This document shows, in pieces, positions 8,998 to 16,493 of a DNA stretch of 64,000 nt (positions are counted from its first letter, which is position 1; each line of letters begins with the position of its first letter). The stretch covers positions 2,108,001 to 2,172,000 of the forward strand of contig CBDCCX010000006.1 of assembly GCA_965215165.1 (NCBI GenBank), written 5' to 3'. The translations under genes were made by a program, and so were the position numbers. The notes under the pieces were generated by a model, which was given only the letters and a program-made list of their open reading frames with translations, had not been told where the DNA came from and did not search any database. This DNA is from JANQRZ01 sp965215165 (GTDB taxonomy: Bacteria > Bacteroidota > Rhodothermia > Rhodothermales > JANQRZ01).

Positions 8998-9149
8998 CGT
9001 CGGCGAGCGGCTGGTTGACAGGGTTCGGGCGCAAGATGGGACGAGGGCATCGTCACCCTCGACATATCAGGTCCACTTGTTGCGCGCGAGGTCGTACCCT
9101 TGGGGCGGTGCGCTCTTTGACATGCTGCGAGTTAAGTCCGATCTTTCGA
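8998..9149. promoter_or_regulatory. CRISPR leader and divergent cas promoter region
   Basis: This 152-bp gap separates the cas1 start (minus) from the first repeat (plus). It must hold the array promoter and leader on one strand and the cas promoter on the other. TTGACA at 9117-9122 is a reasonable -35-like hexamer pointing at the array, and the leader-proximal stretch GAGTTAAGTCC lies at 9129-9139. I cannot assign a convincing -10. Which end is the leader follows from repeat orientation: the repeats end in GATGAACCG on the plus strand, as in E. coli. Confidence 0.6.
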
Positions 9150-10123
9150 CCTCTCCCCACTCGCGTGGGGATGAACCGAGTTCTCGCCCGCTTCACTGCA
9201 TGAACCGGCCACCGCTCGACGTGTACCTCTCCCCACTCGCGTGGGGATGAACCGGCCACGGCTCCTCGCTCCTGGTGCCGGCCTCACCCTCTCCCCACTC
9301 GCGTGGGGATGAACCGGAGGCGCAGGGCAAGGTGGAGCGCCAGTTCCGCCTCTCCCCACTCGCGTGGGGATGAACCGGGCTTTGCTCGTCTGGAAGTTTA
9401 TCGCCCATGCCTCTCCCCACTCGCGTGGGGATGAACCGGAGATCGAGGCGCTCGGGCTCTCGACCGCTGACCTCTCCCCACTCGCGTGGGGATGAACCGC
9501 TGTGGACACCGTCCTCGCTGCCATCGGCCGCCCTCTCCCCACTCGCGTGGGGATGAACCGATCCGCCCCTTCGTCTCCCACCGCTGTGGTACCCTCTCCC
9601 CACTCGCGTGGGGATGAACCGCTGGCCGAAAGCGCCGGTGACGGCGCTATGGGCCTCTCCCCACTCGCGTGGGGATGAACCGAGGACGCGGCGTGAGGAC
9701 ACGGCGAGGGGACACCTCTCCCCACTCGCGTGGGGATGAACCGGCGAGCGCGACGACGTGATGAAGCCGCCAGTGCCTCTCCCCACTCGCGTGGGGATGA
9801 ACCGTCGGCCTGGTCGGTCTCGTGGCACTCGGTGTGCCTCTCCCCACTCGCGTGGGGATGAACCGCTCGCTCCCGCCAAGAGCAGCAGGACGCGCTCCCT
9901 CTCCCCACTCGCGTGGGGATGAACCGCAGCGCGTGATCACGCAAGCGCTTGACGCCCACCTCTCCCCACTCGCGTGGGGATGAACCGGCCAGGAGAAGGC
10001 CGGGAAGGTGCCATCGTCGACGACCCGCGCAAGCCTCTCCCCACTCGCGTGGGGATGAACCGGGCGCGACCATCCTCTCCCACCTCGGCGGCGGCCTCTC
10101 CCCACTCGCGTGGGGATGAACCG
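9150..10123 (+). CRISPR. Type I-E CRISPR array, 16 repeats and 15 spacers
   Basis: Sixteen identical 29-nt repeats start with CCTCTCCCC, contain the hairpin CCCCAC/GTGGGG around TCGC, and end with GATGAACCG, the type I-E pattern. Repeat starts: 9150, 9226, 9288, 9349, 9410, 9471, 9532, 9593, 9654, 9715, 9776, 9837, 9898, 9959, 10034, 10095. Twelve spacers are 32 nt and one (spacer 2) is 33 nt. Spacer 1 (9179-9225) is 47 nt and spacer 14 (9988-10033) is 46 nt. Spacer 1 contains ATGAACCG (9200-9207), identical to the repeat tail. No repeat is degenerate at either end, so the trailer end shows no decay. Confidence 0.98.
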
Positions 10124-10215
10124 AAGAGGCTGAGGCAATCGAATCTTCAGACGTACCTCAATTGGTCAACGCTGTATATTGACCGCCCCAGTCCTGTCCT
10201 CAACCTGTCGCCCTC

Positions 10216-10428
10216 ATGGCTACGCCTCGCACCTCCTCTTACTGTGCACCGGAAATAACGGACTACGGTGCCGTGGCCGAGGTGACAGCCACGCTCGGCA
10301 ACCCCTTCACCGGGGACGCCTCGTTCGATGTGGACGGCAACGTGCTGGAGACGGGGATGAACTCGGTCGGCCAGTGCCCGGCCATTGAGGGAGCCGTGTG
10401 CGAGCTACCCAGCGAAAATCAGCCGTAG
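10216..10428 (+). CDS. Putative lasso-type RiPP precursor (leader-motif protein), orphan
   Basis: A 70-aa product beginning MATPRTSSYCAPEITDYGAV. Residues 9-24 fit the lasso-peptide leader pattern YxxP-x-(L/I)-xxx-G-xxxxx-T: Y9, P12, I14, G18, T24. T26 followed by L27 and G28 also fits the conserved Thr at the penultimate leader position before a core Gly. From G28 an Asp falls at core position 7 (GNPFTGD), the short edge for a macrolactam ring. The rest (DVDGNVLETGMNSVGQCPA onward) is much longer than usual lasso tails and has two Cys. No leader-binding (B1), peptidase (B2) or cyclase (C) gene is in the window. The gene lies between the array and a convergent phosphatase gene. Confidence 0.55.
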   Translation: MATPRTSSYCAPEITDYGAVAEVTATLGNPFTGDASFDVDGNVLETGMNSVGQCPAIEGAVCELPSENQP

Positions 10429-10437
10429 GGGAGTCCG

Positions 10438-12129
10438 CTACGTCCGCTTGAGCACGACGAGCGTGAGGTCGTCGTCGAGCGGCCCGCCGCCGGTGAAGCG
10501 CTCCACGTCGACGCGGACGGCGTCGAGGATCGCTTGGGCCGTCTCCGCCGTGTGCGCGCCGATGGTGCCGAGGAGCCGGTCCTCGCCGTACTCGTCGTCG
10601 GGGTCCACGGCGCTCCAGGCCTCGGTGACGCCGTCGGTGAACAGCACGAGCGTGTCGCCCGGCTCCAGCGCAGCGGTGCCTTCGTCGTAGGGCATCCCGG
10701 GGAACGCGCCAAGGAGCACGCCGCCGGCTTCGAGCCGCGCCACCGCCCCGTCGGCGCGGACGAGCAGCGGCGGGTTGTGGCCCGCGTTGACGAAGCGGAA
10801 GGCACCGCTGCGCCGGTCGAAGACGCCCCAGAAGAACGTGATGAAGACTGTCGTCCCGGTGTTGCGGTGGATGACGTCGTTGATCCGGGCGGTGGCGGCG
10901 GCGAGGCCGAGCGTCCCGGCGGCGAGGCTGCCGCGCAGCACGTGGAGGCACGCCTGGAGGTTCGCCATCAGCAGCGACGCCGGCATCCCCTTGCCCGACA
11001 CGTCCGCGATGGCGACGAGCAGCCGGTCCTCGTCGAGCGCGAGCAGGTCGAAGTAGTCCCCGGCGACGAAGCGGCTCGGGAGCGCGAGGCCGGCCACGTC
11101 GAGGCGCTCGACCGTAGGCAGCTCTTGCGGGAGGAGGCGCTCCTGGATGCTCCGCGCGCGCTGCATCTCCTCCTCCAGCTTCTCCTTCTCGATGCGGGCC
11201 GCCACGCCGCGCGCGTTCTCGATGGAGGTCAGCGCGAGCGCGCCGAGCGAGGTCAGAAACTCGACGTCGTCCATCCCGTACGGCGCGCCCGTCTGGCGAG
11301 GCCCGAGCAGCAGCACGCCGCGCGTCTCGTCCTGCATCCGCAGCGGCAGCGCGAGCGCGAACCCGTCCAGCCCCGCCCACTCCGGCCTCGCCTCGTCGAG
11401 CAGCAGGAGCCGCCGGAGGCCGCCGAGCCGGACGAGCAGGTCCTCGCCCAACGGTGCCGCGTCCCGAGCGGCAACGGGGACGAGCGGGCCCGCCTCGTCG
11501 CGGAGCAGGAAGACGTAGCGGCCGACGAGGAGCTGCCCCATCAGCGCGAGCGAGAGCTGCCGGACCGAGCGCTCGACGTCGAGCGTCCGGCTGAAGGCCT
11601 GCGAGAGGTCGAAGAGCGTGTCGAGCTGCTGCACCTTCTGGCCGAGGTCGTGGTTGGCCTCCTGCAGCTCCTCGACCATCCGGGCGTTGTGGATGGCCGT
11701 GGCCGACATGTGGACGAGCGAGTCCACGAAGGCGATCTCGTCGTCCGAGAAGGCGTCGCCCGTGGCCTTCGCGCCCAGCCCGACGAGGCCGATGGGGCGG
11801 CCGTGGTAGACGACCGGCAGCCCGAGCACGATGCCCCGCTCGCGCAGCAGCGGCGGCAGCGCGTCGCCCTGCTCCACGGTCGTCGGCGGGACCCCGAGCT
11901 GCAGCAGCGCGTCCCGCTTGAGGGCCGGGACGCCCTTGACGGCCTCGACCCGGTAGGCCCCCGCGAGCGGGTCGTCGAGCAGCACCACGCCGCGCGTGAC
12001 GAGGAGCTTGCTCATCGCCGTCAGCAGCAGGTTGCCGAGCACGAAGTCGATCTCGAGCGACGAGCTGAGGAGCCGGCTCGTCTCGAGCAGCGCGCGGAGG
12101 TCGAATTTCTGCTGACGGGCCTGGGACAT
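10438..12129 (-). CDS. GAF-GAF-PP2C (SpoIIE/RsbU-type) serine phosphatase
   Basis: A 563-aa cytoplasmic regulator. Two GAF sensor domains (about residues 15-160 and 185-325) are joined by a short helix. A coiled linker (EKLEEEMQRARSIQERLLPQELP) and a C-terminal PP2C/SpoIIE phosphatase follow, with FVAGDYFDLL, AIADVSGKGMPASLLMA, FVNAGHNPPLL and VLFTDGVTEAWS supplying the metal-binding Asp residues. Such proteins dephosphorylate anti-anti-sigma factors in partner-switching stress control; no partner is encoded nearby. I chose ATG 12129 (MSQARQQKFDL). An ATG at 12183 is in frame, but using it would translate the inverted repeat described at 12142-12216. Confidence 0.88.
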   Translation of the reverse strand: MSQARQQKFDLRALLETSRLLSSSLEIDFVLGNLLLTAMSKLLVTRGVVLLDDPLAGAYRVEAVKGVPALKRDALLQLGVPPTTVEQGDALPPLLRERGIVLGLPVVYHGRPIGLVGLGAKATGDAFSDDEIAFVDSLVHMSATAIHNARMVEELQEANHDLGQKVQQLDTLFDLSQAFSRTLDVERSVRQLSLALMGQLLVGRYVFLLRDEAGPLVPVAARDAAPLGEDLLVRLGGLRRLLLLDEARPEWAGLDGFALALPLRMQDETRGVLLLGPRQTGAPYGMDDVEFLTSLGALALTSIENARGVAARIEKEKLEEEMQRARSIQERLLPQELPTVERLDVAGLALPSRFVAGDYFDLLALDEDRLLVAIADVSGKGMPASLLMANLQACLHVLRGSLAAGTLGLAAATARINDVIHRNTGTTVFITFFWGVFDRRSGAFRFVNAGHNPPLLVRADGAVARLEAGGVLLGAFPGMPYDEGTAALEPGDTLVLFTDGVTEAWSAVDPDDEYGEDRLLGTIGAHTAETAQAILDAVRVDVERFTGGGPLDDDLTLVVLKRT

Positions 12130-12141
12130 GAGGGGGGCTAG

Positions 12142-12216
12142 CTTTTCGTTTCTGGTTTGGCCTATTCGGTCGTGCTCAGTCAACCAGAAACGAGGAACGA
12201 GAAACTACTCCTCGTC
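12142..12216. repeat. Heptamer-phased inverted repeat between two genes
   Basis: TCGTTTCTGGTT (12146-12157) is the exact reverse complement of AACCAGAAACGA (12182-12193), with a 24-nt loop. Both arms are built from degenerate 7-mers (TTTCTGG on the left; AAACGAG, GAACGAG on the right). It follows the stop of the phosphoesterase gene and precedes the phosphatase gene, so it may end or attenuate transcription. A 15-bp direct repeat containing TACTCCTCGTC overlaps its right end. Confidence 0.6.
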
Positions 12217-12219
12217 AAC

Positions 12220-12714
12220 CTACTCCTCGTCCAGGTGCACCACCTCGGCCTGCCGCGCCGCGCCGGCCTCGACGTGGAGCCGGACGCACGTCTTGACCGT
12301 GTGGAAGCCCTGCCGGCCGGCCGCGCCGGGGTTGAGGTAGAGCATCCGGCCGAGGCTCGGCACCCGCTCGATGCGCAGGATGTGGCTGTGCCCGCAGATG
12401 AACACGTCCGGCCGCTCCTGGCGCAGCATCGGGCCGATGCCCTTGGCCCACCGCCCCGGCCGGCCGCCGATGTGCGTCATCCAAATCCGCAGCCCCTCGA
12501 CCCGCAGCCGCTGGTGCTCGGGCGCGCCGTAGCGCACCGCCCGCCCGTCGATGTTGCCGTACACCGCCTTCACCGGCGCGACGGCCTCGAGCGCGTCGAG
12601 GATCTCCGGCGTGCCCACGTCGCCGGCGTGGAGGATCAGGTCGACGCCGGCCAGCACGTCGGGCAGCGCGGGGTGGAGCCAGCCGTGGGTGTCTGAGACG
12701 ATGCCGAGCGTCAT
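12220..12714 (-). CDS. YfcE/MJ0936-type metallophosphoesterase
   Basis: A 164-aa calcineurin-like phosphoesterase of the small YfcE family. All metal-binding motifs are present in order: SDTHGW (residue 7), HAGDVG (29), YGNIDG (52), THIGG (80) and GHSH (107), followed by NPGA. Family members hydrolyse phosphodiesters in vitro; the physiological substrate is often unknown, and here too. It is cytoplasmic with no signal peptide. It lies 21 bp downstream of the outer-membrane protein gene on the same strand. Confidence 0.9.
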   Translation of the reverse strand: MTLGIVSDTHGWLHPALPDVLAGVDLILHAGDVGTPEILDALEAVAPVKAVYGNIDGRAVRYGAPEHQRLRVEGLRIWMTHIGGRPGRWAKGIGPMLRQERPDVFICGHSHILRIERVPSLGRMLYLNPGAAGRQGFHTVKTCVRLHVEAGAARQAEVVHLDEE

Positions 12715-12735
12715 AGGAGGGCCGACGCCCGTCGT

Positions 12736-13719
12736 TTATCTCAGGGTCAGGCGCAGGCCGAAGCGGAGGTTCTGGAAGCGCGGCCCCCAGGTGTTCGACT
12801 CGCCCGCCGTGTCCAGCCACGCCGCCATCGGGACGCCGACGAACGGCGAGAACTGGTAGCCCGGCCGGTTCAGCTCCATCCCCACGCGCACCCACCCGAC
12901 CCCGCCGCGGTACCGGCTGCTCGCCTCGCCCGGCTCGTCCTCGGCCTCCTCGTCGGCCTCGTCGAACGGGCGCGACGCGACCAGGTCGTAGTCCATCGCC
13001 TCGACGCGGGCGGTGATAAAAACGCTGCTGCCGGCGGGGTCAAAGTGAAAATTATGGCTCCACATCGCGTGGATCTCCCGGCCGATGGCGCGCGTCCGCA
13101 CGAGCGCCGTCTCGGCCGCCCCGAGCCCGAGCCCCTCGCCCGGTGCCTCGATCACCTGCAAGCGCTCGACCCCGACGTGCGCCCGCCGCAGCCCGACCGC
13201 GAAGTCCGACGAGACGCGCGGCGACAGGTTGGAGGTCGAGATGAAGGCGATGTCGGTCTGCCGGAAGCCGAGGCCGCCCTCGCTCACCGGGTCCACGGCG
13301 ATGCGGAGCGCATAGTCGGTGTCCTCGTTGCGCCAGTAGGGTTTGACCACGATCCAGCTCAGCCCGACCGGCCCGCCGCCGAGCTGACTCACCAGCCCGC
13401 CGCTCACGTCGAACACCGCGCTGAGATCGAGCTGCCGGGTGAGGGCATAGTCGAGCCGGAACGAGAGCGCGAGCGGGCCGCGCGCGTCGGCGTCGGGGGA
13501 CGGCCGGAACGGGCCGGACGACCGGTACCCGACCTCGCCCGAGAAGGCGAACCCGTCGTAGAACGTCCGCTGCGCCGACTCCTCCTGGTAGAACGGGTCG
13601 AGCACCTCGAACGGCCGCTGCGCCAGGGCGAGGCCCGGCAGCACGAGCAGAGCGGCGACCACGAGGAGCGCGGTTCGGACCGGGCGGCGAAGCGAGCGGA
13701 TCGCGAGGAAACGAGGCAT
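12736..13719 (-). CDS. Outer-membrane beta-barrel protein of unknown function
   Basis: A 327-aa exported protein. From ATG 13719 it has a clear signal peptide (VRTALLVVAALLVLPGLALAQ). The mature part alternates polar and hydrophobic residues in strand-length segments (LALSFRLDYALTRQLDLSAVF, SSDFAVGLRRAHVGVERL) and ends in FGLRLTLR, consistent with a barrel. An acidic loop (FDEADEEAEDEPGEASS) sits near residue 265. I do not recognise a named family. In-frame ATG codons upstream (to 13812) would put about 30 unrelated residues before the signal peptide and were rejected. Confidence 0.75.
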   Translation of the reverse strand: MPRFLAIRSLRRPVRTALLVVAALLVLPGLALAQRPFEVLDPFYQEESAQRTFYDGFAFSGEVGYRSSGPFRPSPDADARGPLALSFRLDYALTRQLDLSAVFDVSGGLVSQLGGGPVGLSWIVVKPYWRNEDTDYALRIAVDPVSEGGLGFRQTDIAFISTSNLSPRVSSDFAVGLRRAHVGVERLQVIEAPGEGLGLGAAETALVRTRAIGREIHAMWSHNFHFDPAGSSVFITARVEAMDYDLVASRPFDEADEEAEDEPGEASSRYRGGVGWVRVGMELNRPGYQFSPFVGVPMAAWLDTAGESNTWGPRFQNLRFGLRLTLR

Positions 13720-13836
13720 AGGGAAGTCCGGCGTGGGTACCTCCTTACAAGGTAAGCGTTTCTCCAGGTTCCAGCGTGTGCGCGTCGTACCCCGCCTCGT
13801 CCATGCGCCCAAGCACCCTCCCCAGTCAAGAATGAC

Positions 13837-15525
13837 CTACCGGGTCAATGTCAGCTTGTGGGCCGCGCTGCCGCCGGGCGTCTCGAGGCGGACGAAGTAG
13901 ACCCCGCTCGGGAGGCCCTGCGCCGCGAAGCGGTACTCGTGGCGGCCCGCCGGCAGCGCTCCGTCGACGAGCGTGGCGACGCGCGTGCCGGCCACGTCCC
14001 ACACCGAAAGCCGGACCGGGGCCGCCTGCGCCAGCTCGTAGGTGATCGTGGTCTGGCCCCGGAACGGGTTGGGCGAGTTGCCGACGATGACCGCCGCCGC
14101 CGCCTCGCCCGCGCCGAGACCGAGCTTGAACGCGCCCGAGACGCGCTCCGGCCCGTCGGACGTGCGCTGCCGGATGCGGTAGTAGAGCACCTGCCCGTCC
14201 GGCGGGAGGTCCGTGAAGGCGAAGCGCACCGCGCCGCCGGCCGTCTCGCCCACCGGCGAGAGCGCCTCGACCGTGCCCACCGTCTCGAAGCGCTGCCCAT
14301 CGGACGAGCGCTCCACGCGGAACTCCTCGGCGCGGCGGTCCTTCGTCTGCCACGTCAGCGTGACGATCCCGTCCTGCGCCGTGGCCTCGAGCGCCTCGAC
14401 GGGGGACGCGAAGGAGAGGTCGGACAGTACCCGGATCCGCTCCTCCGGTACGGCCACGAGGGCGTCCACCGGCAGCGGCTCGTCGAAGCTCAGCCGGAGT
14501 GAGCCGCCGGGGAGCTCGGAGACCGGAACGCGCATCGTGCGGCGGAGGGCGGCGCGCGACCGGGCCTCCGGCCAAAAGCGCAGCTCGTCGATCAGCCCGG
14601 AGAACGCCGGTTGCGACGTGCCTTCGGACGGCGTCGCGCTCGCAGATCGCGTCGCGCTCGGCCGCCCTCCGAGGGCGAGCGGGAGCGCGTTGAGCGTGCC
14701 GGTCGCGTCCGCGCTGCGGAGCGAGTCGGCGGGCAGGCCATCGACCACGAGCCGCGTCCAGCCCTCAGATGGATCGCTTACCACAGCGAGGTGGTGCCAC
14801 TGCCCGTCGGCGACCGGGGCGCGGCTGTGCATCGACTCGTGCCGCCCCGGACGGCCTCGGTAGAACACCGCCCGCCCCAGCCCGTCCACGACGAGCTCTA
14901 CCGGGTACGCCCGCGTCTCGTCCCCGTCCCACGCCGAGAGGACGACCTCGCCCAGCCCGACCGTCTTGAGCCACAGCTCGACCGTGAACGGGTCGCGCGC
15001 GGCGAAGCTCGGGAGCGCGCGCCGCCGGAGCGCGACGGGCGACGTACCGTCTGCGAGGCGAAAGGCAAGGCCCGGCCCGGCCGCCGTGGCCTCACGGACG
15101 AAGGCCGACCAGTCCGCACTCCACGCCGGCCGCGCCTTGCCTTTCGTCACCGGCGTAGCCCGCATCATTCGGTAGCCCAGGGACGGCCCGACCGTGAGGC
15201 GCAGGACGAACGTCTGCGCGCCCCGAAGCGCCTCGCCGGCCGTCACGAAGACGGCCTCGCCCTCGGTCGTCACGTAGAGCGGCACCGGAACGAGCGCCCC
15301 GGCGTGGACCGCTGCGGCGCGCTCGACGCGCCAGCCTACCGGAAGGCTGAGGCGGAGGCCGTTGAGCGGCTCGATACCGTCCCAGCGCAGGAACGCGTTC
15401 GTCTGCTGCCCCGCGTCGACCGGCCCCGAGGGCCAGGCCACGCTGAGCTGCCCGAGCGCGCGAGGCGCGTAGAGCAGGACGGCACAGAGCAGGCAACGCG
15501 TAGCAAAAGAGCGTATGCGGCCCAA
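13837..15525 (-). CDS. Secreted LamG/jellyroll-domain protein with T9SS sorting domain
   Basis: A surface or secreted protein of about 562 aa. Its middle has a laminin-G/concanavalin-like fold (FTVELWLKTVGLGEVVLSAWD, then QWHHLAVVSDPSEGWTRLVV and SGLIDELRFWPEARSRAALR). A fibronectin-like segment (EALEATAQDGIVTLTWQT, RVERSSDGQRFE) follows, then a C-terminal type IX sorting domain (NSPNPFRGQTTITYELAQAA; LPSGVYFVRLETPGG; ending KLTLTR). I chose TTG 15525 because it leads straight into a signal peptide (FATRCLLCAVLLYAPRALGQ); an in-frame ATG at 15663 adds unlikely sequence. Substrate or ligand is unknown. The secretion machinery is not in this window. Confidence 0.75.
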   Translation of the reverse strand: MGRIRSFATRCLLCAVLLYAPRALGQLSVAWPSGPVDAGQQTNAFLRWDGIEPLNGLRLSLPVGWRVERAAAVHAGALVPVPLYVTTEGEAVFVTAGEALRGAQTFVLRLTVGPSLGYRMMRATPVTKGKARPAWSADWSAFVREATAAGPGLAFRLADGTSPVALRRRALPSFAARDPFTVELWLKTVGLGEVVLSAWDGDETRAYPVELVVDGLGRAVFYRGRPGRHESMHSRAPVADGQWHHLAVVSDPSEGWTRLVVDGLPADSLRSADATGTLNALPLALGGRPSATRSASATPSEGTSQPAFSGLIDELRFWPEARSRAALRRTMRVPVSELPGGSLRLSFDEPLPVDALVAVPEERIRVLSDLSFASPVEALEATAQDGIVTLTWQTKDRRAEEFRVERSSDGQRFETVGTVEALSPVGETAGGAVRFAFTDLPPDGQVLYYRIRQRTSDGPERVSGAFKLGLGAGEAAAAVIVGNSPNPFRGQTTITYELAQAAPVRLSVWDVAGTRVATLVDGALPAGRHEYRFAAQGLPSGVYFVRLETPGGSAAHKLTLTR

Positions 15526-15672
15526 GAGAAAGCGACAGTAGTGGAACGACTGAGCGGTGGCGAGCCTGCCGCCACGGCGGCCCCGAAGGTAGCCCCCCGG
15601 CCGGTCTGCGTCAACCCGCGAGACGCCCCCCGGTTGCGGCCCCGCACCGTGCGGCCCCCGCACCGACGCGCA

Positions 15673-16281
15673 TCAGCGCATCATCTCGCCGGTTGGATAG
15701 GCCGCCTGCGCCGGGGCCCGCTCGCCGTTCCGCGCCGTCCCGTTGTGCGGCCGCCCGCCCGAGGGCGGATTCCCCGATGGGCGCTGCGGTGGCGACGGGC
15801 GCTGCGACGGAGACGGCGCTCGGTTCGCCTTGGGCGCGAACTGCGGCGGGATGCGGGGCACCTCGGCGAAGCGTCCCTTCTCGTTGAGCGGCACCCACTG
15901 CGCGGGCATGTCGTAGAGGTAGCGCCCGATCCCGAGCGCGGCACCCGCTCGCTTCATCGAGTTGGACAGCCCTCCCTTGACGGCCTCGACGTCGGTGTTG
16001 TCGGCCCCGTCTTCGCGCCAGACCCACTCGCCGTCGTCGTTCTTGAAGTAGATGCGGCAGAGCACCCCGCCTTCCGGGCCGGCGCGGAACTCGTTCTTCC
16101 AGTTGCCCGGCCCGAAGACCTCGTCGAGCCGCTCCTGCACGGCGCGGGCGGTGATGTAGGCCATCGCGAGGCCTTTCTTCTTGTCGCGCGTGACCGCCCC
16201 CGGCTTCCACTCGATGTCGCGCGGCGGGAAGGGGTCGGTGAGGCGCTGCCAGTCGATAGCGGTGCGGCGGGGTGCTTCCAT
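15673..16281 (-). CDS. Rad52/Rad22-family single-strand annealing protein
   Basis: A 202-aa Rad52-type recombinase that anneals single-stranded DNA. Family features are the N-terminal FPPRDIEWKPGAVTRDKKKG, AMAYITARAVQERLDEVFGPG, and the core DGADNTDVEAVKGGLSNSMK followed by GIGRYLYDMP (about residues 90-125). The tail from residue 145 is Pro/Ser/Gly-rich and probably disordered, as in other bacterial and phage members. This family is often phage-derived, but no other phage gene is present nearby. A perfect 6-6-6 palindrome at 16327-16344 sits 46 bp upstream of its start. ATG 16281 has no clear Shine-Dalgarno. Confidence 0.88.
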   Translation of the reverse strand: MEAPRRTAIDWQRLTDPFPPRDIEWKPGAVTRDKKKGLAMAYITARAVQERLDEVFGPGNWKNEFRAGPEGGVLCRIYFKNDDGEWVWREDGADNTDVEAVKGGLSNSMKRAGAALGIGRYLYDMPAQWVPLNEKGRFAEVPRIPPQFAPKANRAPSPSQRPSPPQRPSGNPPSGGRPHNGTARNGERAPAQAAYPTGEMMR

Positions 16282-16326
16282 CGGAGGTCTCCGTCAGGTT
16301 GGGATGCGAGAGGATACCCCTAGTCC

Positions 16327-16344
16327 GTGACACCTCTATGTCAC
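16327..16344. promoter_or_regulatory. Operator-like palindrome upstream of the rad52-type gene
   Basis: GTGACA and TGTCAC are perfect inverted repeats separated by 6 nt. The site lies about 46 bp before the start of the annealing-protein gene, where a repressor or activator dimer could act. The bound protein is unknown, and chance cannot be excluded for a 6-bp arm. Confidence 0.4.
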
Positions 16345-16412
16345 AGCGTTCTAGAGAAAGAGCAGGTGGAGATGCGCGGGTGACCTTGCGGGTGACCTCG
16401 ACATGCTCCATA

Positions 16413-16450
16413 TAAAAAAGGCCGCTTCCCCAGTCTGGGAAAGCGGCCTT
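16413..16450 (-). terminator. Rho-independent terminator of the 16494-17258 gene
   Basis: Read on the minus strand, AAGGCCGCTTTCCC pairs with GGGGAAGCGGCCTT around a short AGACT loop and is followed by a T-run (TTTTTTAT). This is a textbook intrinsic terminator placed about 45 bp past the stop of the upstream minus-strand gene. Confidence 0.88.
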
Positions 16451-16493
16451 CTGTGACGCTGCGGGGACACCCCTGCCCCCCAGCGGCCTCCTC

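Noticed and set aside
9132..10073. Long antisense reading frames across the CRISPR array with repeating GSSPREWGE-like units
   Set aside because: The periodic peptide is only the translated repeat; spacers interrupt any conserved pattern and frames shift between copies. It is a by-product of a 61-bp period and stop-poor high-GC DNA.
10063..10094. CCTCTCCCAC inside spacer 15, close to the repeat start
   Set aside because: It lacks one C and the rest of the repeat, the spacer has normal length (32 nt), and a 10-nt near-match in GC-rich DNA is not strong evidence for a degenerate repeat.
10160..10180. TATATT-containing stretch as a promoter of the small leader-peptide gene
   Set aside because: TTG at about 10162 and TATATT at about 10174 are too close for a -35/-10 pair, and no Bacteroidota-type -33/-7 spacing is evident. 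A promoter must be near, but this one is not supported.
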